A stretch of DNA of 64,000 nt from Deinococcales bacterium (GCA_013298595.1 JAAFIG010000003.1:164460-228459), one strand, 5' to 3'. Counted from the first letter of the stretch, positions 8,693 through 17,726 are shown. Notes: a model not told the origin generated them from the letters alone. Translations and numbers: made by a program.

Positions 8693-9415
8693 TTATGGGA
8701 GGTAGCTACCAGCAATACCCAGTGTGCCTGGTTTTTGCGCGAATAACATACCAATACCAACAGTGAAACCACCACTGCCATAACCAACATTAATACCCGC
8801 TTTGAATTCTGGCACGAAGGTGTAGTACAAGCTGGTGTTCGCACTCCAACGGAAACCACTGGCAAGATTTGTACCACCAAAGCCTACGCCGCCTTGTAAA
8901 CGCCACTCGAGATTTTGAATTGGCTCGAAGAAAACACCTGCTACTGCTGTCACATCAAATGGCAAAAAGCTACCTGTGAAATTATAACCAACTGTACCTG
9001 CAAGCCCACCATATAATTTGAAACCAGCCCCAACAGCAACCACAGCGTCCACACCAGCTCGAACATCGGCACTGAAGTTAATTGGGCTAGGCAAAATACC
9101 CATGTTAACACCTGCTCCGACATAACCATCCACAAAGTAGGTAGTGTCCTTAGCCAGTGATGCAACATACAAGACACCAAGTCGAGCATCCACACCAAAA
9201 GTGCTGGTTGGATTTGGTGACCATGAGGCATTTAAACGCCCGCCAACAAATACTCGAGGTGAAAATTCATAGCTGTAATTTAAACCAAGTTTAATCGAGA
9301 AAGCGTCTGTTGGCACGATATCCGAACCTAATGTGGCACTGAAACCATCAGCGAGGGCGGCACTTGATAAACCTGCAGCAGTAAAAACCATTAAAGCAAT
9401 TTTCTTGATATTCAT
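8693..9415 (-). CDS. Secreted beta-barrel outer membrane-like protein
   Basis: 240-residue protein with a clear signal peptide (MNIKKIALMVFTAAGLSSAALA, cleavage after ALA). The mature part consists of alternating hydrophobic/aromatic strands rich in Gly, Val, Tyr and Phe (GLNYSYEFSPRVFVGGRLN, GYVGAGVNMG, LYGGLAGTVGYNF), typical of a small outer-membrane beta barrel of 10-12 strands. Translation signal is GGGAG seven bases before the ATG. It supports a diderm host. No function beyond a possible pore or structural role can be given. Confidence 0.75.
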   Translation of the reverse strand: MNIKKIALMVFTAAGLSSAALADGFSATLGSDIVPTDAFSIKLGLNYSYEFSPRVFVGGRLNASWSPNPTSTFGVDARLGVLYVASLAKDTTYFVDGYVGAGVNMGILPSPINFSADVRAGVDAVVAVGAGFKLYGGLAGTVGYNFTGSFLPFDVTAVAGVFFEPIQNLEWRLQGGVGFGGTNLASGFRWSANTSLYYTFVPEFKAGINVGYGSGGFTVGIGMLFAQKPGTLGIAGSYLP

Positions 9416-9661
9416 AATGTACTCCCATCATGTTACTTGTAGTCCGAATGTTCTTTTGTCGTCCGAGCGAATTCTCGGTACAACAAGGAAAGCATAGGAT
9501 TAGATGTAAAACATGAATTTTTCATTGAAAAACATTTTTTAATTTATTATTTTTGCGTTTCGCACGACAAAATACAAAAACACGAAAACTCAAATAAATT
9601 GATTTTTTAGAACAGCAACATCATTTATTTGTTAAAAAACCCACATTTCCTTAACCCATTT

Positions 9662-10438
9662 TTACTTCAAACCCTTTTCAAAATCGAGTAACCAACTTGG
9701 GGTAAAAGCTTGTAATTGCCGTCCGATCTCGGCGTAATTACCCGTGATTAACAACACACCAGCCACAATTAACAACACACCACTGACTTTTTCCACCGCA
9801 CCCACCCAGCGTCCCATTTTACGGAACCTCGAGCCAAGCTTATCCCACGCTAAAGCAGCCAGCACAAATGGCACCGCTAAACCCATCGAATACACAAATA
9901 ACAACCCAATTCCAGTGGTTAAACTGCCGCTCGAGCCAGCAATACTAAGAATCACACCTAAAATTGGTCCAATACACGGAGTCCAACCTGCACCAAAAGC
10001 CGCACCCAGTGCCACCAAACCAAATCTCGAGGCAGTTCCAAGATCGGCGCGGTATTCCTGATTCAAAAAAGGCACGCGATCTTTGATAAGAAAAATGACA
10101 CCAAAAATGAGGATTAAACCACCCCCTATTTGTCCAAGAATATCTTTGTTTTGGCGCATTAAACTGCCTAAAGCACTGGCTCCTGCACCAAGAATAACAA
10201 AGACAATTGTAAAGCCAAGCACAAATAACAATGCCCCAAGAATAGGTCGTTTACCTGTTCCGCCACCCAGCACTGCTAAGTAACTCGGAACCAGTGGCAA
10301 CACACAAGGCGATAAAAACGAGATTAAGCCTGCCAGAAACGCTGCTAAAACACCTGGGGCAACAGCTTGTCCAGCCGCCGCTGTTTGAGCTACAGCGCTC
10401 GAGAAAAGTAAAAAAAGTATTAATGCAAAAAATTTCAT
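9662..10438 (-). CDS. ccdA: CcdA-type cytochrome c biogenesis / thiol reductant transporter
   Basis: 258-residue integral membrane protein that carries reducing power from cytoplasmic thioredoxin across the membrane, for haem attachment to c-type cytochromes or disulfide repair. The N-terminal signal-like segment (MKFFALILFLLFSSAVA) is followed by the CcdA/DsbD core with FLAGLISFLSPCVLPLVPSY (first redox Cys) and GAGWTPCIGPILG (second Cys), in six membrane helices. ATG 10438 is chosen because TACAAT lies six bases before it. Its partners fit genes elsewhere in the window: a TlpA-like thioredoxin (43087) and a cytochrome c domain protein (26052). Confidence 0.92.
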   Translation of the reverse strand: MKFFALILFLLFSSAVAQTAAAGQAVAPGVLAAFLAGLISFLSPCVLPLVPSYLAVLGGGTGKRPILGALLFVLGFTIVFVILGAGASALGSLMRQNKDILGQIGGGLILIFGVIFLIKDRVPFLNQEYRADLGTASRFGLVALGAAFGAGWTPCIGPILGVILSIAGSSGSLTTGIGLLFVYSMGLAVPFVLAALAWDKLGSRFRKMGRWVGAVEKVSGVLLIVAGVLLITGNYAEIGRQLQAFTPSWLLDFEKGLK

Positions 10439-10499
10439 AGCTGTATTGTACGTCACCAATCATTAGGAGATTCGGAGCAAGGCTGCAATACCACCTTTC

Positions 10500-10883
10500 T
10501 CAGAACGCATCTTGTAACCACTCGAGGCTTGCGTCTTCCACACTCGAGCCTGCAATCAGAATCGCATCAAACCGACATGACACATCGTCACGCTCGAGAT
10601 AGATTAAAGCCGCTCGGCGAATTAAGCCCGCTTTACGCGCATTGATGTACTCGCCAGCACTGCCATGTGAACTCGAGGTGCGTTGTTTGACTTCAACAAA
10701 AACCGTGGTTTGCATGGCATCCAGTGCAATGATATCTATTTCACCACCACGGACTCGGTAGTTACGCTCAAGAATGGTTAAACCAGCTTTTTCCAGATAT
10801 TCGGTTGCCATTACTTCTGCCCATGTGCCACGCAAAACACCTCGAGTAGGCTCGAGGTGTTGGCTGGAGGGTTTGGCTTTCAT
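10500..10883 (-). CDS. yraN: YraN/UPF0102 family protein
   Basis: 127-residue member of the UPF0102 (YraN) family, a nuclease-fold protein related to restriction endonucleases and Holliday-junction resolvases; the biochemical role is not settled. Visible signatures are RGTWAEVMATEYLEKAGL, NYRVRGGEIDIIALD and VFVEVKQR, the E-x-D..E-x-K metal-binding core. The ATG has TAAAAT six bases upstream, and that box includes the stop codon of the small membrane-protein gene lying just before it. Confidence 0.9.
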   Translation of the reverse strand: MKAKPSSQHLEPTRGVLRGTWAEVMATEYLEKAGLTILERNYRVRGGEIDIIALDAMQTTVFVEVKQRTSSSHGSAGEYINARKAGLIRRAALIYLERDDVSCRFDAILIAGSSVEDASLEWLQDAF

Positions 10884-10892
10884 TGCTGCATT

Positions 10893-10997
10893 TTAACGCG
10901 CATCGAAAGGTTTTTGTGGTGCAAAGTGCTTGGTGGCGCTGGCAGCAAGAGCAATTACGGCGATGTAGACAACAACGGTCAGAATAAAAGAAAACAT
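10893..10997 (-). CDS. Small single-span membrane protein, 34 residues
   Basis: ATG to TAA frame MFSFILTVVVYIAVIALAAS followed by ATKHFAPQKPFDAR: one hydrophobic helix (residues 3-21) and a positively charged tail. A good Shine-Dalgarno (CAGGAG, eight bases before ATG) and a 17-bp operator-like palindrome right upstream support it as a real gene. It lies nine bases upstream of yraN on the same strand. Its size resembles small membrane peptides that modulate larger complexes, but no family was recognised. Confidence 0.65.
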   Translation of the reverse strand: MFSFILTVVVYIAVIALAASATKHFAPQKPFDAR

Positions 10998-11009
10998 ATA
11001 TCAACTCCT

Positions 11010-11026
11010 GAATGAATGCTTCATTC
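11010..11026. promoter_or_regulatory. Operator-like palindrome GAATGAA-N3-TTCATTC
   Basis: Perfect 7-base inverted repeat with a three-base centre, placed just upstream of the Shine-Dalgarno of the 34-residue membrane protein. It looks like a TetR-family site and resembles, with a spacing one base longer, the Bacillus FadR box TGAATGAN4TCATTCA. A similar but looser pair (GAATGA..TCATTC) precedes the lipoprotein gene start at about 15898-15918. Confidence 0.5.
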
Positions 11027-11277
11027 GTGATGTATTTTAGCAAAAATAATAAGCAAGACCTAAGAAAAATAGGCATTAAAAATACTTTTTGCGTAAAAAT
11101 AACATTTTGATTGCAAATCTCGAGTTTACTAATAAAAACGTCAATCACAATACAAAAATGATTTCTCGAGCTATTAATTTGCAATTCAACCCGATGCTTT
11201 TAGTTGTTTGTTTTTTCAAATGAACATTGTTAGCATTCCTGCCCAAAGTCCCCCGTATCAAGGACTAGACTTTGCTT

Positions 11278-12405
11278 ATGAAGCTGATTTTAGACCCTGC
11301 CCTCGAGCCTATTGCCAAAAAAGTCGAAGCTGGTGAACGCCTAACTTTCGCTGATGGCATGGTTTTGTTCAACACCCACGACCTCAATACACTCTCGAGA
11401 TTGGCAAATTTGGTTAGAAACCGCAAAAATGGGGATAAAACCTATTTTGTGCACAGTATGCGCCTCGAGTTCACCAATATTTGTTATGTCGGTTGTACGT
11501 TTTGTGCTTTTGCTGCCCATAAAACCGAGGCTCGAGCTTGGGATTACAGTGTCGAAGATGTTGTGGCGCATGTACGAGAAAAATACGAGACTGGCTTGCA
11601 AGAACTGCATATGAGCAGTGGGCATCATCCAACCCGCCCGTGGAGTTATTACCCCGAGATGGTGCGGGCATTAAATAAAGAATTTCCTGGTTTACAAGTC
11701 AAAGCCTTCACCGCTGCCGAAATCGAGCATCTCAGCCATATTGCTAAAAAATCCACGCTCGAGGTTTTAACCGAACTCAAAGAAGCGGGTTTAGCTGCCA
11801 TGCCCGGCGGTGGAGCCGAAATTTTTGCTGATCGGGTGCGTTTACAAATTGCTCATCGTAAAGTCAGTGCCGATCAATGGCTCGAGATTCACCGCCAAGC
11901 CCATAGCCTTGGCATTCGTACCAATGCAACCATGTTGTACGGACATATCGAAACACTCGAGGAACGCTTAGACCACATGGATCGGTTACGGACACTACAA
12001 GATGAAACACATGGTTTTTTTAGTTTTATTCCGCTCGCATTCCAACCCGATGCCAATGCACTAGCATTTAATCTTGGCAAAACCGAATTCACCACAGGTA
12101 TAGATGATTTACGCAACCTCGCGGTCTCGAGATTGTACTTAGATAATTTTCAGCACATCAAAGGCTACTGGGTAATGATTGGTTCTGATCTGGTACAAGT
12201 GGCGCTTGATTGGGGAGTCTCGGATGTGGATGGTACCATCATAGACGAACACATTGCCCATGCGGCTGGTGCGACCAGTCCACTTGGTTTATCTCGAGCC
12301 AAAATGGTGGATATGATTCGTAAAGCCAACCGAGTTCCTGTGGAACGCAACGCCTATTACGATGAACTAAAAATTTATACACCACTGGCATTAGCAGCCG
12401 ATTGA
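11278..12405 (+). CDS. mqnE: Aminofutalosine synthase (radical SAM)
   Basis: 375-residue radical SAM enzyme of the futalosine menaquinone pathway; it joins SAM and the 3-enolpyruvyl-benzoate product of MqnA to make aminofutalosine. The Fe-S motif CYVGCTFC supplies Cys69, Cys73 and Cys76, within NICYVGCTFCAFAAHK typical of MqnE rather than MqnC. SSGHHP and the TIM-barrel repeats follow. ATG 11278 is taken instead of TTG 11272 because TAGACT lies six bases before it. Its 3' end overlaps the convergent TetR gene by 31 bases. It shows that the host makes menaquinone by the futalosine route. Confidence 0.93.
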   Translation: MKLILDPALEPIAKKVEAGERLTFADGMVLFNTHDLNTLSRLANLVRNRKNGDKTYFVHSMRLEFTNICYVGCTFCAFAAHKTEARAWDYSVEDVVAHVREKYETGLQELHMSSGHHPTRPWSYYPEMVRALNKEFPGLQVKAFTAAEIEHLSHIAKKSTLEVLTELKEAGLAAMPGGGAEIFADRVRLQIAHRKVSADQWLEIHRQAHSLGIRTNATMLYGHIETLEERLDHMDRLRTLQDETHGFFSFIPLAFQPDANALAFNLGKTEFTTGIDDLRNLAVSRLYLDNFQHIKGYWVMIGSDLVQVALDWGVSDVDGTIIDEHIAHAAGATSPLGLSRAKMVDMIRKANRVPVERNAYYDELKIYTPLALAAD

Positions 12406-13004
12406 TGTAGTGGCTGCATAATTAAACTATTGATGATTTCGCCCATTTGTTCGGGGCTGGCTCGAGGGGTTTGCTCGAGCCACCATTCAATCAAGTTGAT
12501 GGTTGCACCAATCACATGTCTGGCTGCGAGTTCAGCGGGGATATTACTGGGGATTTGAGCGGCGTTCTGCGCGATAAAAAGGCTGGAGCCAAATAACATG
12601 GCACGACTGAGCAATTGATTGATGTGCCGAGTTTTTAAGAGCATTTGGTAACGCTCTGGGTGCTCGAGTAAAGCAGTAAACATCGCAGCAATCATTTGTT
12701 TTGGTTGTGTAACAAGTGGTGTTGCAATGCCAATCAGGGTGGCAATGCTCTCCTCGAGAATGGCGTTTAGTAAGCTTTCTTTATCGGGGTAATGGCGAAA
12801 AAAAGTGGCATAACCAATATCGGCTCGTTCGGTTAGGTCTCGCAGGGAAATATTTTCAAAACCACGTTCAAGTGTTAATTGAATTAAGGCATCCGTTAAA
12901 AGGCGACGAGTGCGACTGATTCGTCGGTCGGCTTTGGGCATACTGCCATTATGGCTGGTTAGCTCGAGATTGACCAAGGGATTTCTCATGTACTGAGTCA
13001 TCAT
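12375..13004 (-). CDS. TetR-family repressor
   Basis: About 209-residue regulator. The N-terminal helix-turn-helix contains RRISRTRRLLTDALIQLTLE and LRDLTERADIGYATFFRHYPDKESLL; the rest is an alpha-helical ligand-binding domain. Start uncertain: ATG 13004 is chosen because TATCAT stands seven bases before it; ATG 12989 and 12941 also exist. It is divergent from a cytochrome P450 gene, and a perfect palindrome (13012-13030) overlaps its own -10 box and the P450 promoter region. It therefore probably represses both, being released by a hydrophobic ligand that may be the P450 substrate. Confidence 0.85.
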   Translation of the reverse strand: MMTQYMRNPLVNLELTSHNGSMPKADRRISRTRRLLTDALIQLTLERGFENISLRDLTERADIGYATFFRHYPDKESLLNAILEESIATLIGIATPLVTQPKQMIAAMFTALLEHPERYQMLLKTRHINQLLSRAMLFGSSLFIAQNAAQIPSNIPAELAARHVIGATINLIEWWLEQTPRASPEQMGEIINSLIMQPLHQSAANASGV

Positions 13005-13011
13005 ACACTTT

Positions 13012-13030
13012 ATGATACACATTGTATCAT
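13012..13030. promoter_or_regulatory. Probable TetR operator between tetR and P450
   Basis: ATGATAC, five bases, GTATCAT: a perfect 7-base inverted repeat midway between the divergent TetR and P450 genes. It overlaps the TANNNT box assigned to the TetR gene. A second looser repeat (ATCAT..ATGAT, about 12999-13016) adjoins it. The position suggests repression of both genes and autoregulation. Confidence 0.7.
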
Positions 13031-13044
13031 TTCAAGGAGATTCT

Positions 13045-14244
13045 ATGTTGCAAACCTGTCCCATCGAGCATCATCCACGCAAAACCCAAACAGCAACACT
13101 GCCAACTGCACCAAGTATCGAACAAGATAGTAACGGCGTTTGGCAAATTCGTTCGTTTATGCTTTGCCGACAAATTCTTCGTAGCGACAACACCCGCCAA
13201 GCAGGATTTAATGCCGAACGAGTTGGTGGTGCACTAACCAAAATGCGTCAACCAATTTTGTATCTCGAGGGAGAATTACACCATCAACTCCGCAGCCAAA
13301 CCGCGAAGTTTTTTACACCCAGCACCACCAACACCAAGCACCGTGGCATCATGGAATCGTTAAGCAACGAATTGATTGCCCGACTCGAGAAAAAAGGTTC
13401 TGCCGACCTCAGCCAATTATCACTCGAGTTAGCCGTTGGTGTGGCAGCCCATGTGATTGGATTAACCAAAAGTTCACGCCGAGGCTTAGCCGTTCGTATT
13501 GGCGCACTTGCCCTTAACCCAAATACAACTGCTCAATGGAAACGCCGTTTGATGCCTTTTCAAGGGGCATTCAATGTTCTCCATTTCTTCTACCGCGATG
13601 TCAAACCCGCCATGCTCGATCGGCAAAAAAAACCACAAGATGATCTGATCAGCCATATTCTTGGCTTAGGCTACAAACCCTTTGAAGTGCTTGGCGAATG
13701 CGTGACATACGGCGCAGCAGGCATGCTCACCACCCGAGAATTTATCAGTGTTTGCGCTTGGCATTTACTCGAGCGTCCAGCTTTACGTGCTCGTTATTTA
13801 ATTGCTGGCGAACCAGAAAGACACGCCATACTCTCGGAAATTTTGCGTTTAGAACCAGTCATTGGCACAATCAAACGCCGTACCACTGCCACGTTACAAC
13901 TCGAGGAAAATGGGCAAAGCACCAGTATTCCAGCAGGAGCCTTATTGCATTTACACACTTATGCTGCTAATGCCGATAGTGTCACAGTTGGCGAAAACGC
14001 CCATGAACTCTGCCCGCAGCGCCCATTACCAAAAAGTGTGCAAGAACCCGTACTCAGCTTTGGTGATGGGCATCATCGTTGCCCAGGTTCGTTTCTTGCC
14101 ATAGCCGAAACCGATGTGTTCTTACAACGTCTACTGGCACTACCAATCAAACTCGAGAACAAACCCAGCATCACCTTTAATCCAACACTCGATGGTTACG
14201 AAATTCGCAATGTCAACCTACGGCTCGAGGCAAGAAACGCTTAG
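13045..14244 (+). CDS. Cytochrome P450
   Basis: 399-residue haem monooxygenase. The haem-binding loop FGDGHHRCPG carries the thiolate Cys346; the K-helix ExxR is EILR (265-268); the I-helix oxygen-activation motif is AGMLTT around 225-230. There is no membrane anchor, so it is a soluble bacterial type needing separate ferredoxin and reductase partners, none of which are nearby. The ATG has AAGGAG five bases upstream. It is divergently transcribed from the TetR gene, which most likely controls it. The substrate is unknown. Confidence 0.92.
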   Translation: MLQTCPIEHHPRKTQTATLPTAPSIEQDSNGVWQIRSFMLCRQILRSDNTRQAGFNAERVGGALTKMRQPILYLEGELHHQLRSQTAKFFTPSTTNTKHRGIMESLSNELIARLEKKGSADLSQLSLELAVGVAAHVIGLTKSSRRGLAVRIGALALNPNTTAQWKRRLMPFQGAFNVLHFFYRDVKPAMLDRQKKPQDDLISHILGLGYKPFEVLGECVTYGAAGMLTTREFISVCAWHLLERPALRARYLIAGEPERHAILSEILRLEPVIGTIKRRTTATLQLEENGQSTSIPAGALLHLHTYAANADSVTVGENAHELCPQRPLPKSVQEPVLSFGDGHHRCPGSFLAIAETDVFLQRLLALPIKLENKPSITFNPTLDGYEIRNVNLRLEARNA

Positions 14245-14424
14245 CCAGTTACAACCAAACCGATTGCTCTTGCAGTTTGGAATGCCGATAGGATGGCTCG
14301 AGAACAATAGACCTCAGACAAAAGTTGCCAAATTCAATTTCAGCACAAGAGGGGATTTCTTGACCATATATGTACACCTGACGGGCATAGTCGCAAGCCC
14401 CTCTCTTATGAAAAACATTATTTG

Positions 14425-14447
14425 GTAGGGGCTGGTCGCCCTGCCCC
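14425..14447. repeat. GTAGGGGC palindromic repeat in the 14245-14570 gap
   Basis: GTAGGGGCTGGTCGCCCTGCCCC, trimmed member of the dispersed GTAGGGGCG family. The rest of this 326-base gap holds an AGAGGGG/CCCCTCT inverted pair (about 14348 and 14397) and the terminator of the lipoprotein gene; no gene is evident. Confidence 0.6.
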
Positions 14448-14487
14448 AAAACTGAATAAAATGACTTTGGCTCGAGGTTTAATTGCA

Positions 14488-14524
14488 ATAAAAAATCGGA
14501 CGAAGTGCTTACCTCGTCCGATTT
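14488..14524 (-). terminator. Intrinsic terminator of the lipoprotein gene
   Basis: AAATCGGACGA (14493-14503) pairs with TCGTCCGATTT (14514-14524) over a 10-base loop. On the minus strand the stem is followed by TTTATT. It lies 47 bases past the stop of the gene at 14571-15884. Confidence 0.85.
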
Positions 14525-14570
14525 GAAGCTTGTGCAGAAATTATTGTCTAAATCACCTCATTTGCAACAA

Positions 14571-15884
14571 TTATGGAATTTGGCAATTCGGGCAAGGTCT
14601 TGGGTTAGGACGTGGAGTTGGGGTAGGAGCTGGGGCTGGTGGCGTTGTTGCATTTGGATTATTGCTGGCAACCAGCACTCGCAATACTTGTACATCCACT
14701 AAATTAACGCTTCCTAAGTTCTTACCAAAGATTTTAGCGCGTCCCCCCAAACCAATATTCAAACCTGCGTGCAAGGTGTAATCCACGTTACTTGTACCAA
14801 CCGTTGCGTTAAAATCTAAGTATGGTTTGGCGTAAATAAACAGTGTCACCAGACCACCATAAAATTTTAAGCCAGCTTCGGCATTGATGGAAAAATTGAA
14901 ATTAAGTGCTGCACTTGCCGAAATACTATCTTGCCCTGTGACATTAAACGTTGCTTCGTTCAAAATATTTGTGCCAACACCTTTTTTCCAATGAGCACCA
15001 ATCCGACCAGTGAAACTCTGGCTGACGTTATACCCCGCCGAGAGTGTGATCGTACCTTTGGCTTTGAGTTTGACGTTGTAATACGGTGTAATCACCACGG
15101 GTATTGGACCAACCCAAACAACTCGAGTTCTGAATTTCATTTGAGCAATGGTTTGGTCTTTGTCTATGAAACTAAATTGGCATGTACCGCCAATTCGCAA
15201 ATTCACATTTTGCGTTCCTTCGATACCAGTTTTAATTTCTTTGACCGAGAAAAACCCAAATTTGACTTTTAAGAAGGCTTTCAGATTGGCTTTAATCGCG
15301 CCGCTACCAACAATTTTGTTACCACTAACACCTTGGCACAAATCCACATTTGGCAATGGCACATCTATATCACCAATATTGGTGGTGACTTGTGGTCGCA
15401 ATTGACGAAGTTGTTGCCCAGTTAACTGCTGACCATTTGCATAGGTCACCGAAACAATATCTTCTTGATTCAGATTCATGGCTTGGTCGGTATCAGCTAC
15501 TTCGATGGCTTCGTCTAGCTCGGCTTCTTCTGTGCTGATATGCACTTCCGAACCATAATCTTGCACACTGATAACCTTGCGTAAAAAACCTTCTGGTGTT
15601 ACTTGGTTCGGCGGCGCAGAAACAATATCACCTGGTTGTAACCCTCGAGCATAAGCGCTGCTACCAACAAAGGAAATCGTCTCGAGTTCAGCTGTTGCCC
15701 ATAGTAATTCTGGAACGTACTGAGTGGCATCAGTAAATGCCTGAGTACTGAGTCCAGTTGGTGCTGCTCCTAATACTTTTGTGCGTTCGTTGAGTACAAC
15801 TCCACTTTGTGTTTGAGGAATGGGTTGTGTTCCACACGATGCCAATGTCACTAAAGCAATTAATCCGATCAATACTTTTTTCAT
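14571..15884 (-). CDS. Hypothetical lipoprotein with Pro-rich tail
   Basis: 437-residue secreted lipoprotein. The signal peptide ends in LVTLASC, a lipobox with Cys17 as the acylated residue. The middle contains beta-rich regions (GTITLSAGYNVSQSFTGRIG, NFNFSINAEAGLKFYGGLV) reminiscent of amphipathic barrel or lectin-like folds. The last 25 residues are Pro-rich and end in PRPCPNC, a CxxC pair at the very C-terminus. Shine-Dalgarno AAAGGA precedes the ATG. No family recognised. It is flanked downstream by its own strong terminator. Confidence 0.65.
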   Translation of the reverse strand: MKKVLIGLIALVTLASCGTQPIPQTQSGVVLNERTKVLGAAPTGLSTQAFTDATQYVPELLWATAELETISFVGSSAYARGLQPGDIVSAPPNQVTPEGFLRKVISVQDYGSEVHISTEEAELDEAIEVADTDQAMNLNQEDIVSVTYANGQQLTGQQLRQLRPQVTTNIGDIDVPLPNVDLCQGVSGNKIVGSGAIKANLKAFLKVKFGFFSVKEIKTGIEGTQNVNLRIGGTCQFSFIDKDQTIAQMKFRTRVVWVGPIPVVITPYYNVKLKAKGTITLSAGYNVSQSFTGRIGAHWKKGVGTNILNEATFNVTGQDSISASAALNFNFSINAEAGLKFYGGLVTLFIYAKPYLDFNATVGTSNVDYTLHAGLNIGLGGRAKIFGKNLGSVNLVDVQVLRVLVASNNPNATTPPAPAPTPTPRPNPRPCPNCQIP

Positions 15885-16043
15885 GATTCGTCCTTTGAAT
15901 GAACGCTAGGCTCATTCTGCTTAGAATTGGAATTTTTGGCTCGAGCTTTGAGAAGTTTTTCAGCGCTTATTGGTAGATACGTAAAGGTTTTAGCTTTTGG
16001 ATGTTTATGCAGTAACTGCAAACTTCTAAAGTGACCGAAGTAC

Positions 16044-16081
16044 AAAATAGCTCGAGTATTAATTAACACTCGAGCTATTTT
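16044..16081 (-). terminator. purH terminator built from two CTCGAG copies
   Basis: AAAATAGCTCGAGT and its exact complement flank a 10-base AT loop; on the minus strand TTTTGT follows. It lies 16 bases after the purH stop. Both stem arms contain the genome-wide palindrome CTCGAG, as in the terminators at 25652 and 30328. Confidence 0.85.
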
Positions 16082-16097
16082 TACTATCAGCAGCGCT

Positions 16098-17600
16098 TTA
16101 GTGCTTAAAGTGTCTCGAGCCAGTAAAAATCATGCTGATGCCAAGCTCATCGCAGGCAGCAATCACTTCAGCATCGCGTTTAGCACCACCTGGTTGCAAG
16201 ATTGCCATCACACCAACACTGGCAGCTAAGCGCACCACATCATCGAAAGGAAAAAATGCTTCAGATGCCAACACCGATCCTTTGGCTTTTTCTCCTGCAT
16301 TACCAATGGCACGTTCAGCAGCCCAAATTCTACTGACCGCTCCTGCCCCCAAACCAACAGTAACCGCATTTTTGACCAGCACCACATTATTACTACGAGC
16401 ATGTTTGGTGATCGCAAACGCAAACTCGAGGTCTTGCCATTCTTGTGGGGTTGGTTGGCGTTTGGTTACCACTTCTGGGCAAAGATCAGACCACACTCGA
16501 GTATCGCGGTTTTGTACCAGAAAACCACCACTGATGGCTTTGTACTCGAGATTCGAGTATGCACTGTTACCTGCTTTGAGAACGCGCAAATCTGGTTTCT
16601 TTGCTGCAAACCACTCAAGTGCATCTGCACTGATTTCAGGGGCGATGAGAACCTCGAGGAACGTGCCTTTGGTACTGGTAGCAACTTCAAGTGTTACTGG
16701 GCGGTTCAAAGCGACCACACCACCGAAAACCGATAGCATATCGGCATCTCGAGCACGTTCCCATGCCAGTTGAGCGGTATCTGCCAACGCGACACCACAC
16801 GGGTTAGCATGTTTGACTGCCACACAAGCAGGACTCGAGAATTCAGAAACCAATAACCACGCTGCGTCGACATCGGCGTAATTGTTAAAGCCCATCTCTT
16901 TACCCGATAACACTTGAGCATCGAGCACCGCGCCTTGTTCTGCTCCAAAACGGTACAGAGCCGCTTGCTGATGCGGATTCTCGCCATAACGCAAAGATTT
17001 AATACGGCTTAACTCGAGTGGTTGCTGAACATTAAACGATTCACTCGAGAGATACCCACTGATGGCTGCATCGTAACTGCTGGTATGAGCAAAAGCTTTA
17101 CGTGCTAAACCTTGCCTAAATTCAAGACTAGCGGTTTTGATATGCTCGAGCACACCAGCATAATCGGCTGGGTCAACCACAATCAGCACATTGGCAAAAT
17201 TCTTGGCACTGGCTCGAATCATCGCAGGACCACCAATGTCAATATTTTCGATGGCATCATCAAAAGTCACATTGGCTTTAGCAATGGTTTCCCGAAATGG
17301 ATATAAATTGACACACACCAAATCAAAGCGTTCAATTCCCATCGTCTCGAGTGTGGCGTTATGCTCTGGCGTATTCTTAGCCAAAATGCCTGCATGGATT
17401 TTAGGATGCAAGGTCTTTACTCGTCCCTCGAGAATTTCAGGGAAACCTGTCACATCCGAAATATAGGTCACAGCTAAACCTGCATCCTTTAGGGTTTGGA
17501 ACGTACCACCTGTCGAAACAAGACTAAAACCCTGCCCAATCAAACCAGACGCAAATTCAACCAAACCGCTTTTATCACTGACACTCAGTAAGGCTCTCAT
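16098..17600 (-). CDS. purH: Bifunctional AICAR transformylase / IMP cyclohydrolase
   Basis: 500-residue enzyme for the last two steps of IMP synthesis. The N-terminal cyclohydrolase (methylglyoxal-synthase-like) domain begins MRALLSVSDKSGLVEFA and includes STGGTFQTL and GGPAMIRASAKN. The C-terminal transformylase contains LRYGENPHQQAA, the catalytic KHANPCG, and ASEAFFPFDD. ATG 17600 is preferred over the TTG six codons earlier. The leader carries a ZTP riboswitch, which switches such genes on when the purine pathway lacks folate one-carbon units. The gene stands apart from the main purine operon at 30-41 kb. Confidence 0.97.
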   Translation of the reverse strand: MRALLSVSDKSGLVEFASGLIGQGFSLVSTGGTFQTLKDAGLAVTYISDVTGFPEILEGRVKTLHPKIHAGILAKNTPEHNATLETMGIERFDLVCVNLYPFRETIAKANVTFDDAIENIDIGGPAMIRASAKNFANVLIVVDPADYAGVLEHIKTASLEFRQGLARKAFAHTSSYDAAISGYLSSESFNVQQPLELSRIKSLRYGENPHQQAALYRFGAEQGAVLDAQVLSGKEMGFNNYADVDAAWLLVSEFSSPACVAVKHANPCGVALADTAQLAWERARDADMLSVFGGVVALNRPVTLEVATSTKGTFLEVLIAPEISADALEWFAAKKPDLRVLKAGNSAYSNLEYKAISGGFLVQNRDTRVWSDLCPEVVTKRQPTPQEWQDLEFAFAITKHARSNNVVLVKNAVTVGLGAGAVSRIWAAERAIGNAGEKAKGSVLASEAFFPFDDVVRLAASVGVMAILQPGGAKRDAEVIAACDELGISMIFTGSRHFKH

Positions 17601-17639
17601 TAGCAAATCACTCCTCAAGAACCAGCCGAACCAAACAGC

Positions 17640-17726
17640 TAATCCGATAGCGACCCAGGCGAGCGATCTATTGAGCGTTGCAGCTTCCCCACGGGCTTTC
17701 CGTGTGAATTCGCCAGTTACTACAAC
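17640..17726 (-). ncRNA. ZTP (pfl) riboswitch upstream of purH
   Basis: Reading leftward, the leader contains AACTGGCG (near 17711-17718), a GC-rich hairpin CACGGAAAGCCCGTG followed by GGGAAGCTGCA, and after a spacer CGCCTGGG (about 17654-17661). These are the two conserved blocks of the pfl/ZTP riboswitch, which binds ZTP/ZMP and is commonly placed before purH and folate genes. The box TAGACT (17733-17738) fits a transcription start just before the aptamer. About 40 bases separate it from the ATG, with GAGGAG in between, so control of translation or a short terminator is possible. Confidence 0.88.

Noticed and set aside
16132..16773. 213-codon frame on the plus strand
   Set aside because: Lies wholly opposite purH, composition is that of a shadow frame (Ser/Ala/Thr-rich), with no initiation signal.
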